Source: Coriobacteriales bacterium
GTDB taxonomy: Bacteria > Actinomycetota > Coriobacteriia > Coriobacteriales > UBA8131
Assembly: GCA_031272005.1 (NCBI GenBank)
Contig: JAISUQ010000137.1
Span: 1 to 19,187 of the forward strand
DNA: 19,187 bases
Direction of reading: 5' to 3'
Below are positions 6,015 through 12,597 of this stretch, one piece after another; within the stretch, counting starts at the first letter, position 1, and each line of letters starts with the position of its first letter. A program made the position numbers and the translations under genes. Under the pieces are notes generated by a model. That model was not told where the DNA came from and did no database searches. It worked only from the letters and a program-made list of their open reading frames with translations.

Positions 6015-6775
6015 TTCTTCTGGTAGATAACTACGACAGCTTCACCTACAACCTCTATCAGATGCTCGGCGGCCTGGATTCGGACATCACGGTCTATCGC
6101 AATGACGCCATTACGGCCGATGAGGTGGCAGCTATTGCCCCCAGTCATCTGGTGCTCTCGCCCGGGCCGGGTCGCCCGGAGGATGCCGGCGTCTGCCCGG
6201 AGCTTATCCGCCGCTTTGCCGGACAGATACCGCTGCTGGGGGTCTGCCTCGGGCATCAGGCTATCTGTCAGGTCTTTGGCGCCACCATCACCTACGCCAG
6301 CCAGCTGATGCACGGCAAGCCCTCGGAGATGGAGCTGGCGCCGGGCGCGCGGCTGTTTGCCGGATTGCCGGCGCGCATCCAGGGTGCCCGCTACCATTCG
6401 CTGGCTGCCGACCCGGCCACCATTCCGGAAGAGTTGCTGGTGACGGCACGTACCGCCGCTGGCGAGGTGATGGCCGTCGAACATCGCCAGCAGCCGGTGT
6501 TTGGCCTGCAGTTCCACCCCGAGTCAATTCTCACACCGCAGGGTGAGAAGATACTCCAGAACTTCCTGGCCCAGGGCAGCCAGAGCAGGCCGCCCGGCTC
6601 GCTCGGCACAACTGGGCCGCCCGTCTCGCCTGGCTCGCCCGGCACAACTGGGTCGCCTGGCTCGCTCGGCTCCACCAGTACGCCTGGCTCCACCAGTACG
6701 CCCGGCTTCGCCAACCCAACCAACCCAACCAACCCAGCCAACCAGAAGACCCCGACGATTGGAGACAGACAATGA
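6011..6775 (+). CDS. trpG: Anthranilate synthase component II (glutamine amidotransferase) with a repetitive tail
   Basis: Supplies ammonia from glutamine to TrpE. It is a class I amidotransferase with MILLVDNYDSFTYNL, the oxyanion segment LSPGPGRPEDAG, nucleophile Cys79 in LGVCLGHQA, and His169/Glu171 in LQFHPES; the triad is complete. HGKPSEM (101-107) is the usual contact region. The domain ends near residue 187, the normal length. A further ~67 residues are Gly/Ser/Pro/Thr-rich, with PGSLGTTG/PGSPGTTG, two STSTPG units and two NPT units encoded by tandem DNA repeats. The same amidotransferase could also serve PabB (folate), as in some Gram-positives. It overlaps trpE by four bases and trpD by four, indicating translational coupling. 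Confidence 0.96.
   Translation: MILLVDNYDSFTYNLYQMLGGLDSDITVYRNDAITADEVAAIAPSHLVLSPGPGRPEDAGVCPELIRRFAGQIPLLGVCLGHQAICQVFGATITYASQLMHGKPSEMELAPGARLFAGLPARIQGARYHSLAADPATIPEELLVTARTAAGEVMAVEHRQQPVFGLQFHPESILTPQGEKILQNFLAQGSQSRPPGSLGTTGPPVSPGSPGTTGSPGSLGSTSTPGSTSTPGFANPTNPTNPANQKTPTIGDRQ
6589..6735 (+). repeat. Tandem repeat tract encoding the TrpG tail
   Basis: Short degenerate repeats built from CTCGGCACAACTGGG / CCCGGCACAACTGGG, a doubled GGCTCCACCAGTACGCC, and CCAACCCAA triplets fill the 3' end of trpG in frame, just before the trpD start. The frame is preserved throughout, so the tract is probably translated. Confidence 0.8.
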
Positions 6776-7782
6776 TTACCCAGGCACTACAGAAGGCCCT
6801 GCGCCGCGAGGACATCGGCTACGAGCTGGCCGAGCAGGTGATGGACGAGATCATGAGCGGCAACGCCTCGGACATCCAGATGGCCGCCTACCTCACGGCG
6901 ATGGCCGTCAAAGGCGAGACCATCGACGAGATCACCGGATCGGCAGCCGGCATGCGCAAGCATTGCATCCGCCTGCTGCATGACATGGACGTGTTGGAGA
7001 TTGTCGGCACCGGCGGCGACAGCTCCAACTCCTTCAACATCTCCACCACCTCGGCCATGGTCATCAGCGCCGCCGGCGTGCCGGTGGCCAAGCACGGTAA
7101 TCGCGCGGCTACCTCGCGCTGTGGCGCTGCCGATGTGCTGGAGGCCCTGGGTGTGGACATCACAGTCCCACCGGAGAAGAGCCTGCAGTTGCTCCAGGAG
7201 ATCAACCTCTGCTTCCTGTTCGCCCAGAACTACCATATCGCCATGAAGTACGTGGCACCGGTACGCCGGGAACTGGGCATCCGCACCATCTTCAATGTGC
7301 TGGGGCCGTTGGTCAATCCAGCTGGCGCCAGGCGCGAGTTGCTGGGCGTCTACGAGGAAGGCCTGGTGGAGCCGCTGGCACAGGTACTGGCCAAGCTGGG
7401 CGTCACCGACGCGCTGGTGGTCTATGGCCAGGATGGCCTGGATGAGCTGTCGATGAGCTCCGGTACCAGCGTCTGCGAGCTGCGCAACGGTCGCTTCAAG
7501 ACCTACGACATCCGCCCGGAGGACTTCGGCTTTGAGCGCTGCGACAAGCAGGACCTGGTGGGCGGCACGCCGACGGAGAATGCCGAGATAACCCGAGCCA
7601 TCCTGACCGGCCAGCGCGGCCCGAAGCGCAACGCCGTGGTGATGAACTCCGCCGCCGCGCTGTACCTCAGCCGCCCCGAGCTGAGCCTGACCTCCGCCGC
7701 CGAGCTGGCCGAGCAGATGCTGGACAGTGGTGCCGCCCTGCACCAGCTGGAGCGGTTCGTCCAGCTCTCCAATGAGGGGTGA
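6772..7782 (+). CDS. trpD: Anthranilate phosphoribosyltransferase
   Basis: Transfers phosphoribose from PRPP to anthranilate, the second step of tryptophan synthesis. It has 336 residues, the usual length. Diagnostic motifs are GTGGDSSNSFNISTTSA (79-95, PRPP/pyrophosphate binding), KHGNRAATSRCGAADVLEAL (107-126, anthranilate site), NYHIAMKYVAPVRRELG, and FNVLGPLVNPAGARRELLGVY. The N-terminal helical domain with DIQMAAYLTAMAVKGET is also typical. It is a stand-alone enzyme, not fused to TrpG as in enterobacteria. The ATG overlaps the trpG stop (ATGA). Its own stop is six bases before the trpC start, the only non-overlapping junction in the operon. Confidence 0.98.
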   Translation: MITQALQKALRREDIGYELAEQVMDEIMSGNASDIQMAAYLTAMAVKGETIDEITGSAAGMRKHCIRLLHDMDVLEIVGTGGDSSNSFNISTTSAMVISAAGVPVAKHGNRAATSRCGAADVLEALGVDITVPPEKSLQLLQEINLCFLFAQNYHIAMKYVAPVRRELGIRTIFNVLGPLVNPAGARRELLGVYEEGLVEPLAQVLAKLGVTDALVVYGQDGLDELSMSSGTSVCELRNGRFKTYDIRPEDFGFERCDKQDLVGGTPTENAEITRAILTGQRGPKRNAVVMNSAAALYLSRPELSLTSAAELAEQMLDSGAALHQLERFVQLSNEG

Positions 7783-7788
7783 GTGGCG

Positions 7789-8610
7789 ATGTTTCTGGAG
7801 AAAATCATCGCCAGCACTCGGCGGCGGGTGGATGCTCAGAAGCGCGGCCTGCCGCTGGCGACGGTGCGCGAACGGGCGCTGAATCAGGGGCCGCTCATCG
7901 GTGCGCCATTTGCGGCTGCAATGTCGCGCCCAGAGCTGAGCTTTATCTGCGAAGTCAAAAAGGCCTCGCCCTCCAAAGGTCTGATTGCCGCCGACTTCGA
8001 TGCGCTGGCGATAGCCGAATCCTACGCAGCTGCCGGTGCTGAGGCCATCTCGGTGCTCACCGAACCGGAGTTCTTTCAGGGTAGCCCCGATTATCTGGCC
8101 GCCAGTGCCAGCCGCGTGCCCCTGCCGGGGTTGCGCAAGGATTTCATCATCGACGAGTATCAGGTCTACGAAGCCCGCCTGCTGGGCGCCTCGGCAGTGC
8201 TGCTGATCTGCGCTGCCCTGAGCGACTCCGAGCTGGCCAGCCTGCTCAACCTGGCTTCTGGCCTCGGCCTGTCTGCACTGGTAGAAGTGCATGACGAGGC
8301 CGAACTGGAGCAGGCGGTGATGCTCGGCGCCCAGATCATCGGCATCAACAACCGCGACCTGAAGAGCTTTACGGTCGACCTGGACACCACGTTGCGCCTG
8401 GGCGCCATGTTGCCGCCAGGCACCCTGCTGGTGGCCGAAAGCGGCATCACAACACCTGCCGACATCGCACATATCGTTGCTGCCAAGCCAGCTGGCGTGC
8501 TGATAGGCGAGGCCTTGATGCGGGCGGCAGATAAGACTGCAGCTTTAGCGGGCTTGCGGGCGGCCGCCGAAGCCGCTGGTTGCGCGCGTGCTTTGGGGAG
8601 TGCGGCATGA
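7789..8610 (+). CDS. trpC: Indole-3-glycerol phosphate synthase
   Basis: Closes the ring of CdRP to indole-3-glycerol phosphate with loss of CO2 and water. It is a TIM barrel of 273 residues. Visible motifs are FICEVKKASPSKGLI (catalytic Lys region), AEAISVLTEPEFFQGSPDYL, LRKDFIIDEYQVYEARLLGA, LVEVHDEAELEQA, IIGINNRDLKSF, VAESGI and GVLIGEALMR. I chose the ATG at 7789, which follows GAGGGG by nine bases; an in-frame GTG at 7783 would add only two residues. It is not fused to TrpF, unlike enterobacterial TrpC. The stop overlaps trpF. Confidence 0.97.
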   Translation: MFLEKIIASTRRRVDAQKRGLPLATVRERALNQGPLIGAPFAAAMSRPELSFICEVKKASPSKGLIAADFDALAIAESYAAAGAEAISVLTEPEFFQGSPDYLAASASRVPLPGLRKDFIIDEYQVYEARLLGASAVLLICAALSDSELASLLNLASGLGLSALVEVHDEAELEQAVMLGAQIIGINNRDLKSFTVDLDTTLRLGAMLPPGTLLVAESGITTPADIAHIVAAKPAGVLIGEALMRAADKTAALAGLRAAAEAAGCARALGSAA

Positions 8611-9239
8611 CGCGCATCAAGATTTGCGGGCTGTTTCGCCACGTCGATGTCAGCTATGTGAATATGACGCTGCCGGACTATGTGGGTTTTGTCTTCGCCA
8701 AAAGTCCGCGCCAGGTATCCGAGCAGCGGGCAACATCGATGCGCAAGGTACTCGATGAGCGGATAACCCCTGTTGGCGTCTTCGTCGACGCGCCGATTGA
8801 GATGATGGCCAGGCTCTACAACCAGGGCGTCATTCAAGTGGCTCAGTTACATGGCAAGGAGGTCGCCAAGCGATGCCGCCTTCTGCGCCAGGAAAGTGAC
8901 GTGCCGATTATCGCTGCCGTGACATTGGCCAGGCCAGACAGCTCCCAGCTGGCGGACTCGCCGTCTGAGCTGTGCTATCCGCCAGAAGCGGATTATCTGC
9001 TGTTGGATAATGTTCGGCCCGGCAGCGGGCAGAGATTCGATTGGGAGCTGATTAAACAGGCCAATCTCGATCGTCCGTATTTTCTGGCCGGCGGCATCAA
9101 ACGCTTCAACATCGACGCCGCATTGCGGCTCAAGCCCTTTGCCATCGATGTCAGCAGCGGTGCGGAGAAGGATGGTCACAAAGACCTGCGAAAGATCGAA
9201 TACTTGGTACGAAAGGTAAGGGAAGGAGAAAAACCATGA
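8607..9239 (+). CDS. trpF: Phosphoribosylanthranilate isomerase
   Basis: Amadori rearrangement of phosphoribosylanthranilate to CdRP. It has 210 residues, normal for a single-domain TrpF. MTRIKICGLF carries the general base Cys7. YVGFVFAKSPRQVS, VGVFVDAP, VAQLHGKE, LLLDNVRPGSGQRFDW (general acid Asp134) and FLAGGI follow, and the phosphate-binding end is IDVSSGAEKDGHKD. The frame is open upstream to 8580 inside trpC, but the ATG at 8607 gives the family N-terminus and the operon's ATGA overlap. Fewer GC-rich codons are visible than in neighbouring trpC and trpB. trpB begins within its stop codon. Confidence 0.97.
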   Translation: MTRIKICGLFRHVDVSYVNMTLPDYVGFVFAKSPRQVSEQRATSMRKVLDERITPVGVFVDAPIEMMARLYNQGVIQVAQLHGKEVAKRCRLLRQESDVPIIAAVTLARPDSSQLADSPSELCYPPEADYLLLDNVRPGSGQRFDWELIKQANLDRPYFLAGGIKRFNIDAALRLKPFAIDVSSGAEKDGHKDLRKIEYLVRKVREGEKP

Positions 9240-10435
9240 GCCAGCCAGCCAGCAAACCTGGTCGTTTTGGCGAATACGGCGGGCAGTATATCCCGGAGAC
9301 CCTGATGAGCGAGCTGATAGCCCTGGAGGCGGCCTATGAGCACTATCGTCAGGATGCAGACTTCCAGCAGGAGTTGGCCGGGTTGCTGGCCAGCTACGCC
9401 AACCGTCCGTCGCTGCTCTACTACGCTGAGCGGCTGACCGAGCAGTTGGGTGGGGCGCGCATCTATCTGAAGCGTGAAGACCTCAACCATACCGGCTCGC
9501 ATAAGATCAACAACGTCCTTGGCCAGGCGTTGTTGGCCAAGCGGCGCGGCAAGACGCGTCTGATTGCCGAGACCGGCGCCGGCCAGCACGGTGTGGCCAC
9601 AGCTACGGCGGCGGCGCTGTTCGGCATGGAGTGCGAGGTATTCATGGGCCGCGAGGACACCGAGCGTCAGGCGCTCAATGTCTATCGCATGGAGCTCTTA
9701 GGCGCTACAGTACGCACGGTGACCAGCGGCACCGAGACCCTCAAGGATGCCGTCAACGAGGCGATGCGGGAGTGGGTCTCCCGGGTCGATGACACCCACT
9801 ACCTGATCGGCTCGGCCATGGGGCCGCATCCTTTTCCCACCATGGTGCGTGACTTCCAGGCCGTGATCAGCGCCGAGGCCCGCGCCCAGCTGTTGGAGCG
9901 CGAAGGGCAGCTGCCGGCGGCCGTGTTGGCCTGCGTGGGCGGTGGCAGCAATGCCATCGGCAGCTTCTACCACTTCATCCCGGATACCGAGGTGCGTCTG
10001 ATTGGCTGCGAGGCGGCTGGCCGGGGCATTGAGACCGGGCAGCATGCCGCCAGTGTGGCTGCGGGGGAGACAGGCGTCTTCCACGGCATGAAATCGCTGT
10101 TCTGCCAGGACGACCAGGGCCAGATTGCGCCGGTCTACTCCATCAGCGCCGGGCTGGACTACCCAGGTATCGGGCCGGAGCACGCCTGGCTGGCCAGCAG
10201 CGGGCGGGCGGAGTATGTGCCGATAACCGATGACGAGGCGGTGGCCGCCTTTGAGTTGTTGGCGCGGGCGGAGGGCATCATCTGTGCCATCGAAAGCGCC
10301 CATGCCGTAGCCTATGCTATCAAGCTAGTACCAACATTGGACAGACAACAGAGCGTCGTCATCTGCCTCAGCGGCCGGGGCGACAAGGACGTGGCGGCAA
10401 TTGCCCGCTACCAGGGGGTGAATATCAATGAGTAG
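9236..10435 (+). CDS. trpB: Tryptophan synthase beta chain
   Basis: PLP enzyme joining indole and serine to make tryptophan, paired with TrpA through an indole channel. It has 399 residues. It begins with FGEYGGQYIPETLM, then LKREDLNHTGSHKINN with PLP-binding Lys90, and LIAETGAGQHGVATA with catalytic Glu112. The phosphate-binding loop GGGSNA is at 235-240, and the end has VICLSGRGDKDV. This is the standard TrpB1 type that works with TrpA. The start overlaps the trpF stop (ATGA) and its 3' end overlaps trpA by eight bases. Confidence 0.98.
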   Translation: MSQPASKPGRFGEYGGQYIPETLMSELIALEAAYEHYRQDADFQQELAGLLASYANRPSLLYYAERLTEQLGGARIYLKREDLNHTGSHKINNVLGQALLAKRRGKTRLIAETGAGQHGVATATAAALFGMECEVFMGREDTERQALNVYRMELLGATVRTVTSGTETLKDAVNEAMREWVSRVDDTHYLIGSAMGPHPFPTMVRDFQAVISAEARAQLLEREGQLPAAVLACVGGGSNAIGSFYHFIPDTEVRLIGCEAAGRGIETGQHAASVAAGETGVFHGMKSLFCQDDQGQIAPVYSISAGLDYPGIGPEHAWLASSGRAEYVPITDDEAVAAFELLARAEGIICAIESAHAVAYAIKLVPTLDRQQSVVICLSGRGDKDVAAIARYQGVNINE

Positions 10436-11261
10436 GATAGATGTGGCCTTCTCCAGATGTCGAGCCGCGGGCAACACGGCCTTCATCGGCTTTGTGACCG
10501 GTGGCGACCCCAGCCTGGCTCACTCCAAACGCTACATCCAGGCGATGGCCGATGCCGGCGCTGATGTGCTGGAGATTGGCGTGCCCTTCTCCGACCCGAT
10601 TGCCGAAGGCCCGGTCATCCAGGATGCCAACATCCGGGCGCTGGCGGCCAACACCACGCTGGATGGTATATTCGGGCTGGTAGGGGAGTTGCGACAGGAA
10701 GGTTACAGCCCGCTGCCGCTGGTGTTGCTGACTTACCTCAACCCGGTCTTCCACTATGGCTACGAGCGCTTTTTCAGCCGCTCAGCCGAGGCCGGCGTGG
10801 ACGGCGTGATCATCCCCGACTTGCCCTTTGAGGAGCGCGACGAGCTGCTGCCAGCCGCCCGGGCTGCCGGTGTCGACGTCATCTCGATGATTGCGCCGAC
10901 CTCCACTGAGCGCACTGAGCGCATCGCCCGCGAGGCCACCGGTTTCATCTACCTGGTATCTTCGCTGGGCGTCACCGGCGTGCGCAGCCAGATCAATACC
11001 GACCTGGATGCCATTATCCAGCGTATCCGGGCCGTCAGCGATGTGCCGGTGGCCGTGGGCTTCGGCCTGCATTCGCCTGAGCAGGCTCGCCAGATTGGCC
11101 CGCTGGCCGATGGCTTCATCGTCGGCAGCGCCATCGTCAAGATGATTGCCGCCGACCCGCAGGCTGCCGAGCAACAACTCCACAAATACGTGAAGGAGAT
11201 GAAAGCCGCATTGGGCGCGTTGGATGCTGCAGGTGGCACGACTCGCGCGCCCAATATGTAA
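10428..11261 (+). CDS. trpA: Tryptophan synthase alpha chain
   Basis: Cleaves indole-3-glycerol phosphate to indole and glyceraldehyde 3-phosphate. It is a TIM barrel of 277 residues. FIGFVTGGDPS, VLEIGVPFSDPIAEGPVIQ with catalytic Glu49, the GVIIPDLPFEE loop, FIYLVSSLGVTGVR, VAVGFGL and FIVGSAIVK are present. The second catalytic acid, Asp60 in the Salmonella enzyme, is Glu here (IAEGP). The ATG at 10428 lies inside the trpB end, with GGGGGTGA upstream. A short Ala/Gly/Thr-rich end follows residue ~262. It is the last trp gene, and no clear intrinsic terminator follows, so some readthrough into the ZIP gene is possible. Confidence 0.98.
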   Translation: MSRIDVAFSRCRAAGNTAFIGFVTGGDPSLAHSKRYIQAMADAGADVLEIGVPFSDPIAEGPVIQDANIRALAANTTLDGIFGLVGELRQEGYSPLPLVLLTYLNPVFHYGYERFFSRSAEAGVDGVIIPDLPFEERDELLPAARAAGVDVISMIAPTSTERTERIAREATGFIYLVSSLGVTGVRSQINTDLDAIIQRIRAVSDVPVAVGFGLHSPEQARQIGPLADGFIVGSAIVKMIAADPQAAEQQLHKYVKEMKAALGALDAAGGTTRAPNM

Positions 11262-11264
11262 GCC

Positions 11265-11296
11265 TTGCTGTACTTTTCTGCTCTGTGGGTTACAAT
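11265..11296 (+). promoter_or_regulatory. Weak candidate promoter before the ZIP gene
   Basis: TACAAT at 11291-11296 is a good -10 element. The upstream partner is poor: TTGCTG at 11265 gives a 20-base spacer, and TGTACT at 11269 gives 16. It lies in the 100-base gap after trpA. Confidence 0.25.
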
Positions 11297-11361
11297 AAGC
11301 GTCGCGTATCCAGGTCAGCGCCACGTTGGCGCAAGTTGGCGAAGGGAAACTGGAAGCTGCG

Positions 11362-12141
11362 ATGCCGGTTATAGCCATGGTTATCATCTGCTCACTGGTG
11401 GGCGGGGCGTTTTCGCTGGTCGGCGGGCTGATTTTATCCATCAGCCGCCGAGTGGAGGTCTTTGCGGGTTACGCCACGGCCTTTGCCGCCGGCGCGCTTC
11501 TGGCTGCAGCCTTCATGGACCTGCTCCCCGAAGCCATCGAGGAAACAGCGGCGGGCTCCACCCTGGCCTTTACGATGATCGGTCTGATTGCCTTTTTCCT
11601 TCTGGAGAGTTGCGTCAACTGGTTCCACAAGCACGACCATCCACCCGAAGAGCACGACGACAATGAGGTGCTGGTGCCGATGGTGGTACTCGGCGACACT
11701 TTGCATAACGCCATCGACGGCGCCGCCATCGCCGCCGGCTTTCTGGTCTCGCCGGTCAGCGGGGTTATCGTCACCCTGGCCATCGCCGCTCACGAGATTC
11801 CCCAGGAGATCGGCGACTTTGGCATCATGCTGCACAGCGGCGTCAGCCGCAATCGCACCATCCTGATCAACCTGGCCAGCGCCCTGGCGGCGACCGTCTC
11901 CGCCGTAATCTTCTACCTGCTCGGCGATGCGGTGGAGATAACCCTGGCACCGCTGTTGGGTATCGTTGCCGGCTTCTTCATCTACATCGCCGCCACCGAC
12001 ATCATCCCCACCATCCACAAGGAACGCGACCGCCTGGTCCAGCTGAAAAAGGCCTTCTGGCTGATAGCCGGCGTAGTGGTAGTCAGCCTGGCAGTAGCCG
12101 CCCTGCACACCTTCGCCAACACACTGGGCCTGGAGTTGTAA
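11362..12141 (+). CDS. ZIP family divalent metal transporter
   Basis: Inner-membrane importer of Zn2+ or related divalent metals, 259 residues with about eight hydrophobic segments. The family signatures are both present: HNAIDG (115-120) in the fourth segment and HEIPQE (144-149) in the fifth, which form the binuclear metal site. A His/Asp-rich cytoplasmic loop HKHDHPPEEHDD (89-100) precedes them. The frame is open back to a TTG at 11326, but the ATG at 11362, five bases after GGAAG, gives a membrane segment immediately at the N-terminus. It lies 100 bases after trpA on the same strand; a functional link to tryptophan synthesis is not evident. Metal specificity cannot be read from sequence. 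Confidence 0.93.
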   Translation: MPVIAMVIICSLVGGAFSLVGGLILSISRRVEVFAGYATAFAAGALLAAAFMDLLPEAIEETAAGSTLAFTMIGLIAFFLLESCVNWFHKHDHPPEEHDDNEVLVPMVVLGDTLHNAIDGAAIAAGFLVSPVSGVIVTLAIAAHEIPQEIGDFGIMLHSGVSRNRTILINLASALAATVSAVIFYLLGDAVEITLAPLLGIVAGFFIYIAATDIIPTIHKERDRLVQLKKAFWLIAGVVVVSLAVAALHTFANTLGLEL

Positions 12142-12150
12142 GAAAAGACA

Positions 12151-12177
12151 CCGCCGAAAGCCAAACACCCTCGGCGG
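12151..12177. terminator. Hairpin between convergent genes
   Basis: CCGCCGA (12151-12157) pairs with TCGGCGG (12171-12177), nine bases after the ZIP stop. On the minus strand it is followed by a T-rich stretch (TGTCTTTTCTT), so it may end transcription from the right-hand genes as well. There is no strong U-tract on the plus side. Confidence 0.4.
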
Positions 12178-12207
12178 AGCCAAAACTTCATGTGCCAGGC
12201 AAGCTTG

Positions 12208-12486
12208 CTAGTGACCGCCCGCCAGAAAACGGGGCAACGGAGGACGGTTGATGAAGGTCAAGGCATTGTTCAGGTTAAGACCGTGTGCCTGGGACAGTTG
12301 ATTACAGGACATGAGCTCAAAGCCATGTTGCATGGGCACTATGCGACCAGAAGAAATGACCAGTCCGATGCTGCTCACAGAAAGTCGTACTCGACAATGT
12401 CGCTCGCAGATTCGGCAGTCGCTGTCCTTGTGATAGGTTGACTCCTCGCCCATGCCCGCAATCCTCTCTATGTTTACTTCCTCCAT
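12208..12486 (-). CDS. Small hypothetical ORF with a CXXCXXXC motif
   Basis: Up to 92 residues (start 12486), or 81 from the ATG at 12453, which follows AGAGAGGA by eight bases. The protein has CRICERHC near the N-terminus and one further Cys, suggesting metal or Fe-S binding. I recognise no family. The frame continues upstream without a stop into an SDR-like C-terminus, so it may be the tail of a decayed gene and not an independent protein. It lies downstream of the molybdopterin oxidoreductase on the same strand. Codon use is less GC-biased at third positions than in the neighbours. Confidence 0.3.
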   Translation of the reverse strand: MEEVNIERIAGMGEESTYHKDSDCRICERHCRVRLSVSSIGLVISSGRIVPMQHGFELMSCNQLSQAHGLNLNNALTFINRPPLPRFLAGGH

Positions 12487-12573
12487 GGCCGCGCCGCCAT
12501 CGACATAGATGGCATGGCCGGTGATGTGATCGGCATACTCTCCCTTTCTTAATCTGGTTGCTCTATCCTCTGT
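12487..12573 (-). pseudogene. C-terminal remnant of a short-chain dehydrogenase/reductase
   Basis: The frame reads RKGEYADHITGHAIYVDGG, which matches the conserved end of SDR-family oxidoreductases (typically ITGQ.IYVDGG). A TGA at 12576-12574 blocks the frame upstream, and the Rossmann fold and YxxxK active site are absent: the molybdopterin oxidoreductase gene ends at 12598. It appears to be a deletion remnant left downstream of that gene. Confidence 0.55.
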
Positions 12574-12597
12574 TCATTGCTGGCACGGTAGCCGCTC

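Noticed and set aside
6787..8472. A 561-codon minus-strand ORF
   Set aside because: Antisense to trpD and trpC. Long antisense frames are expected in GC-rich DNA, and the translation is a His/Gln/Gly-rich shadow without motifs.
11318..11332. Hairpin GCGCCA-CGT-TGGCGC as a trp terminator
   Set aside because: Only six pairs and no following T-run; it is 30 bases before the ZIP start and has no clear role.
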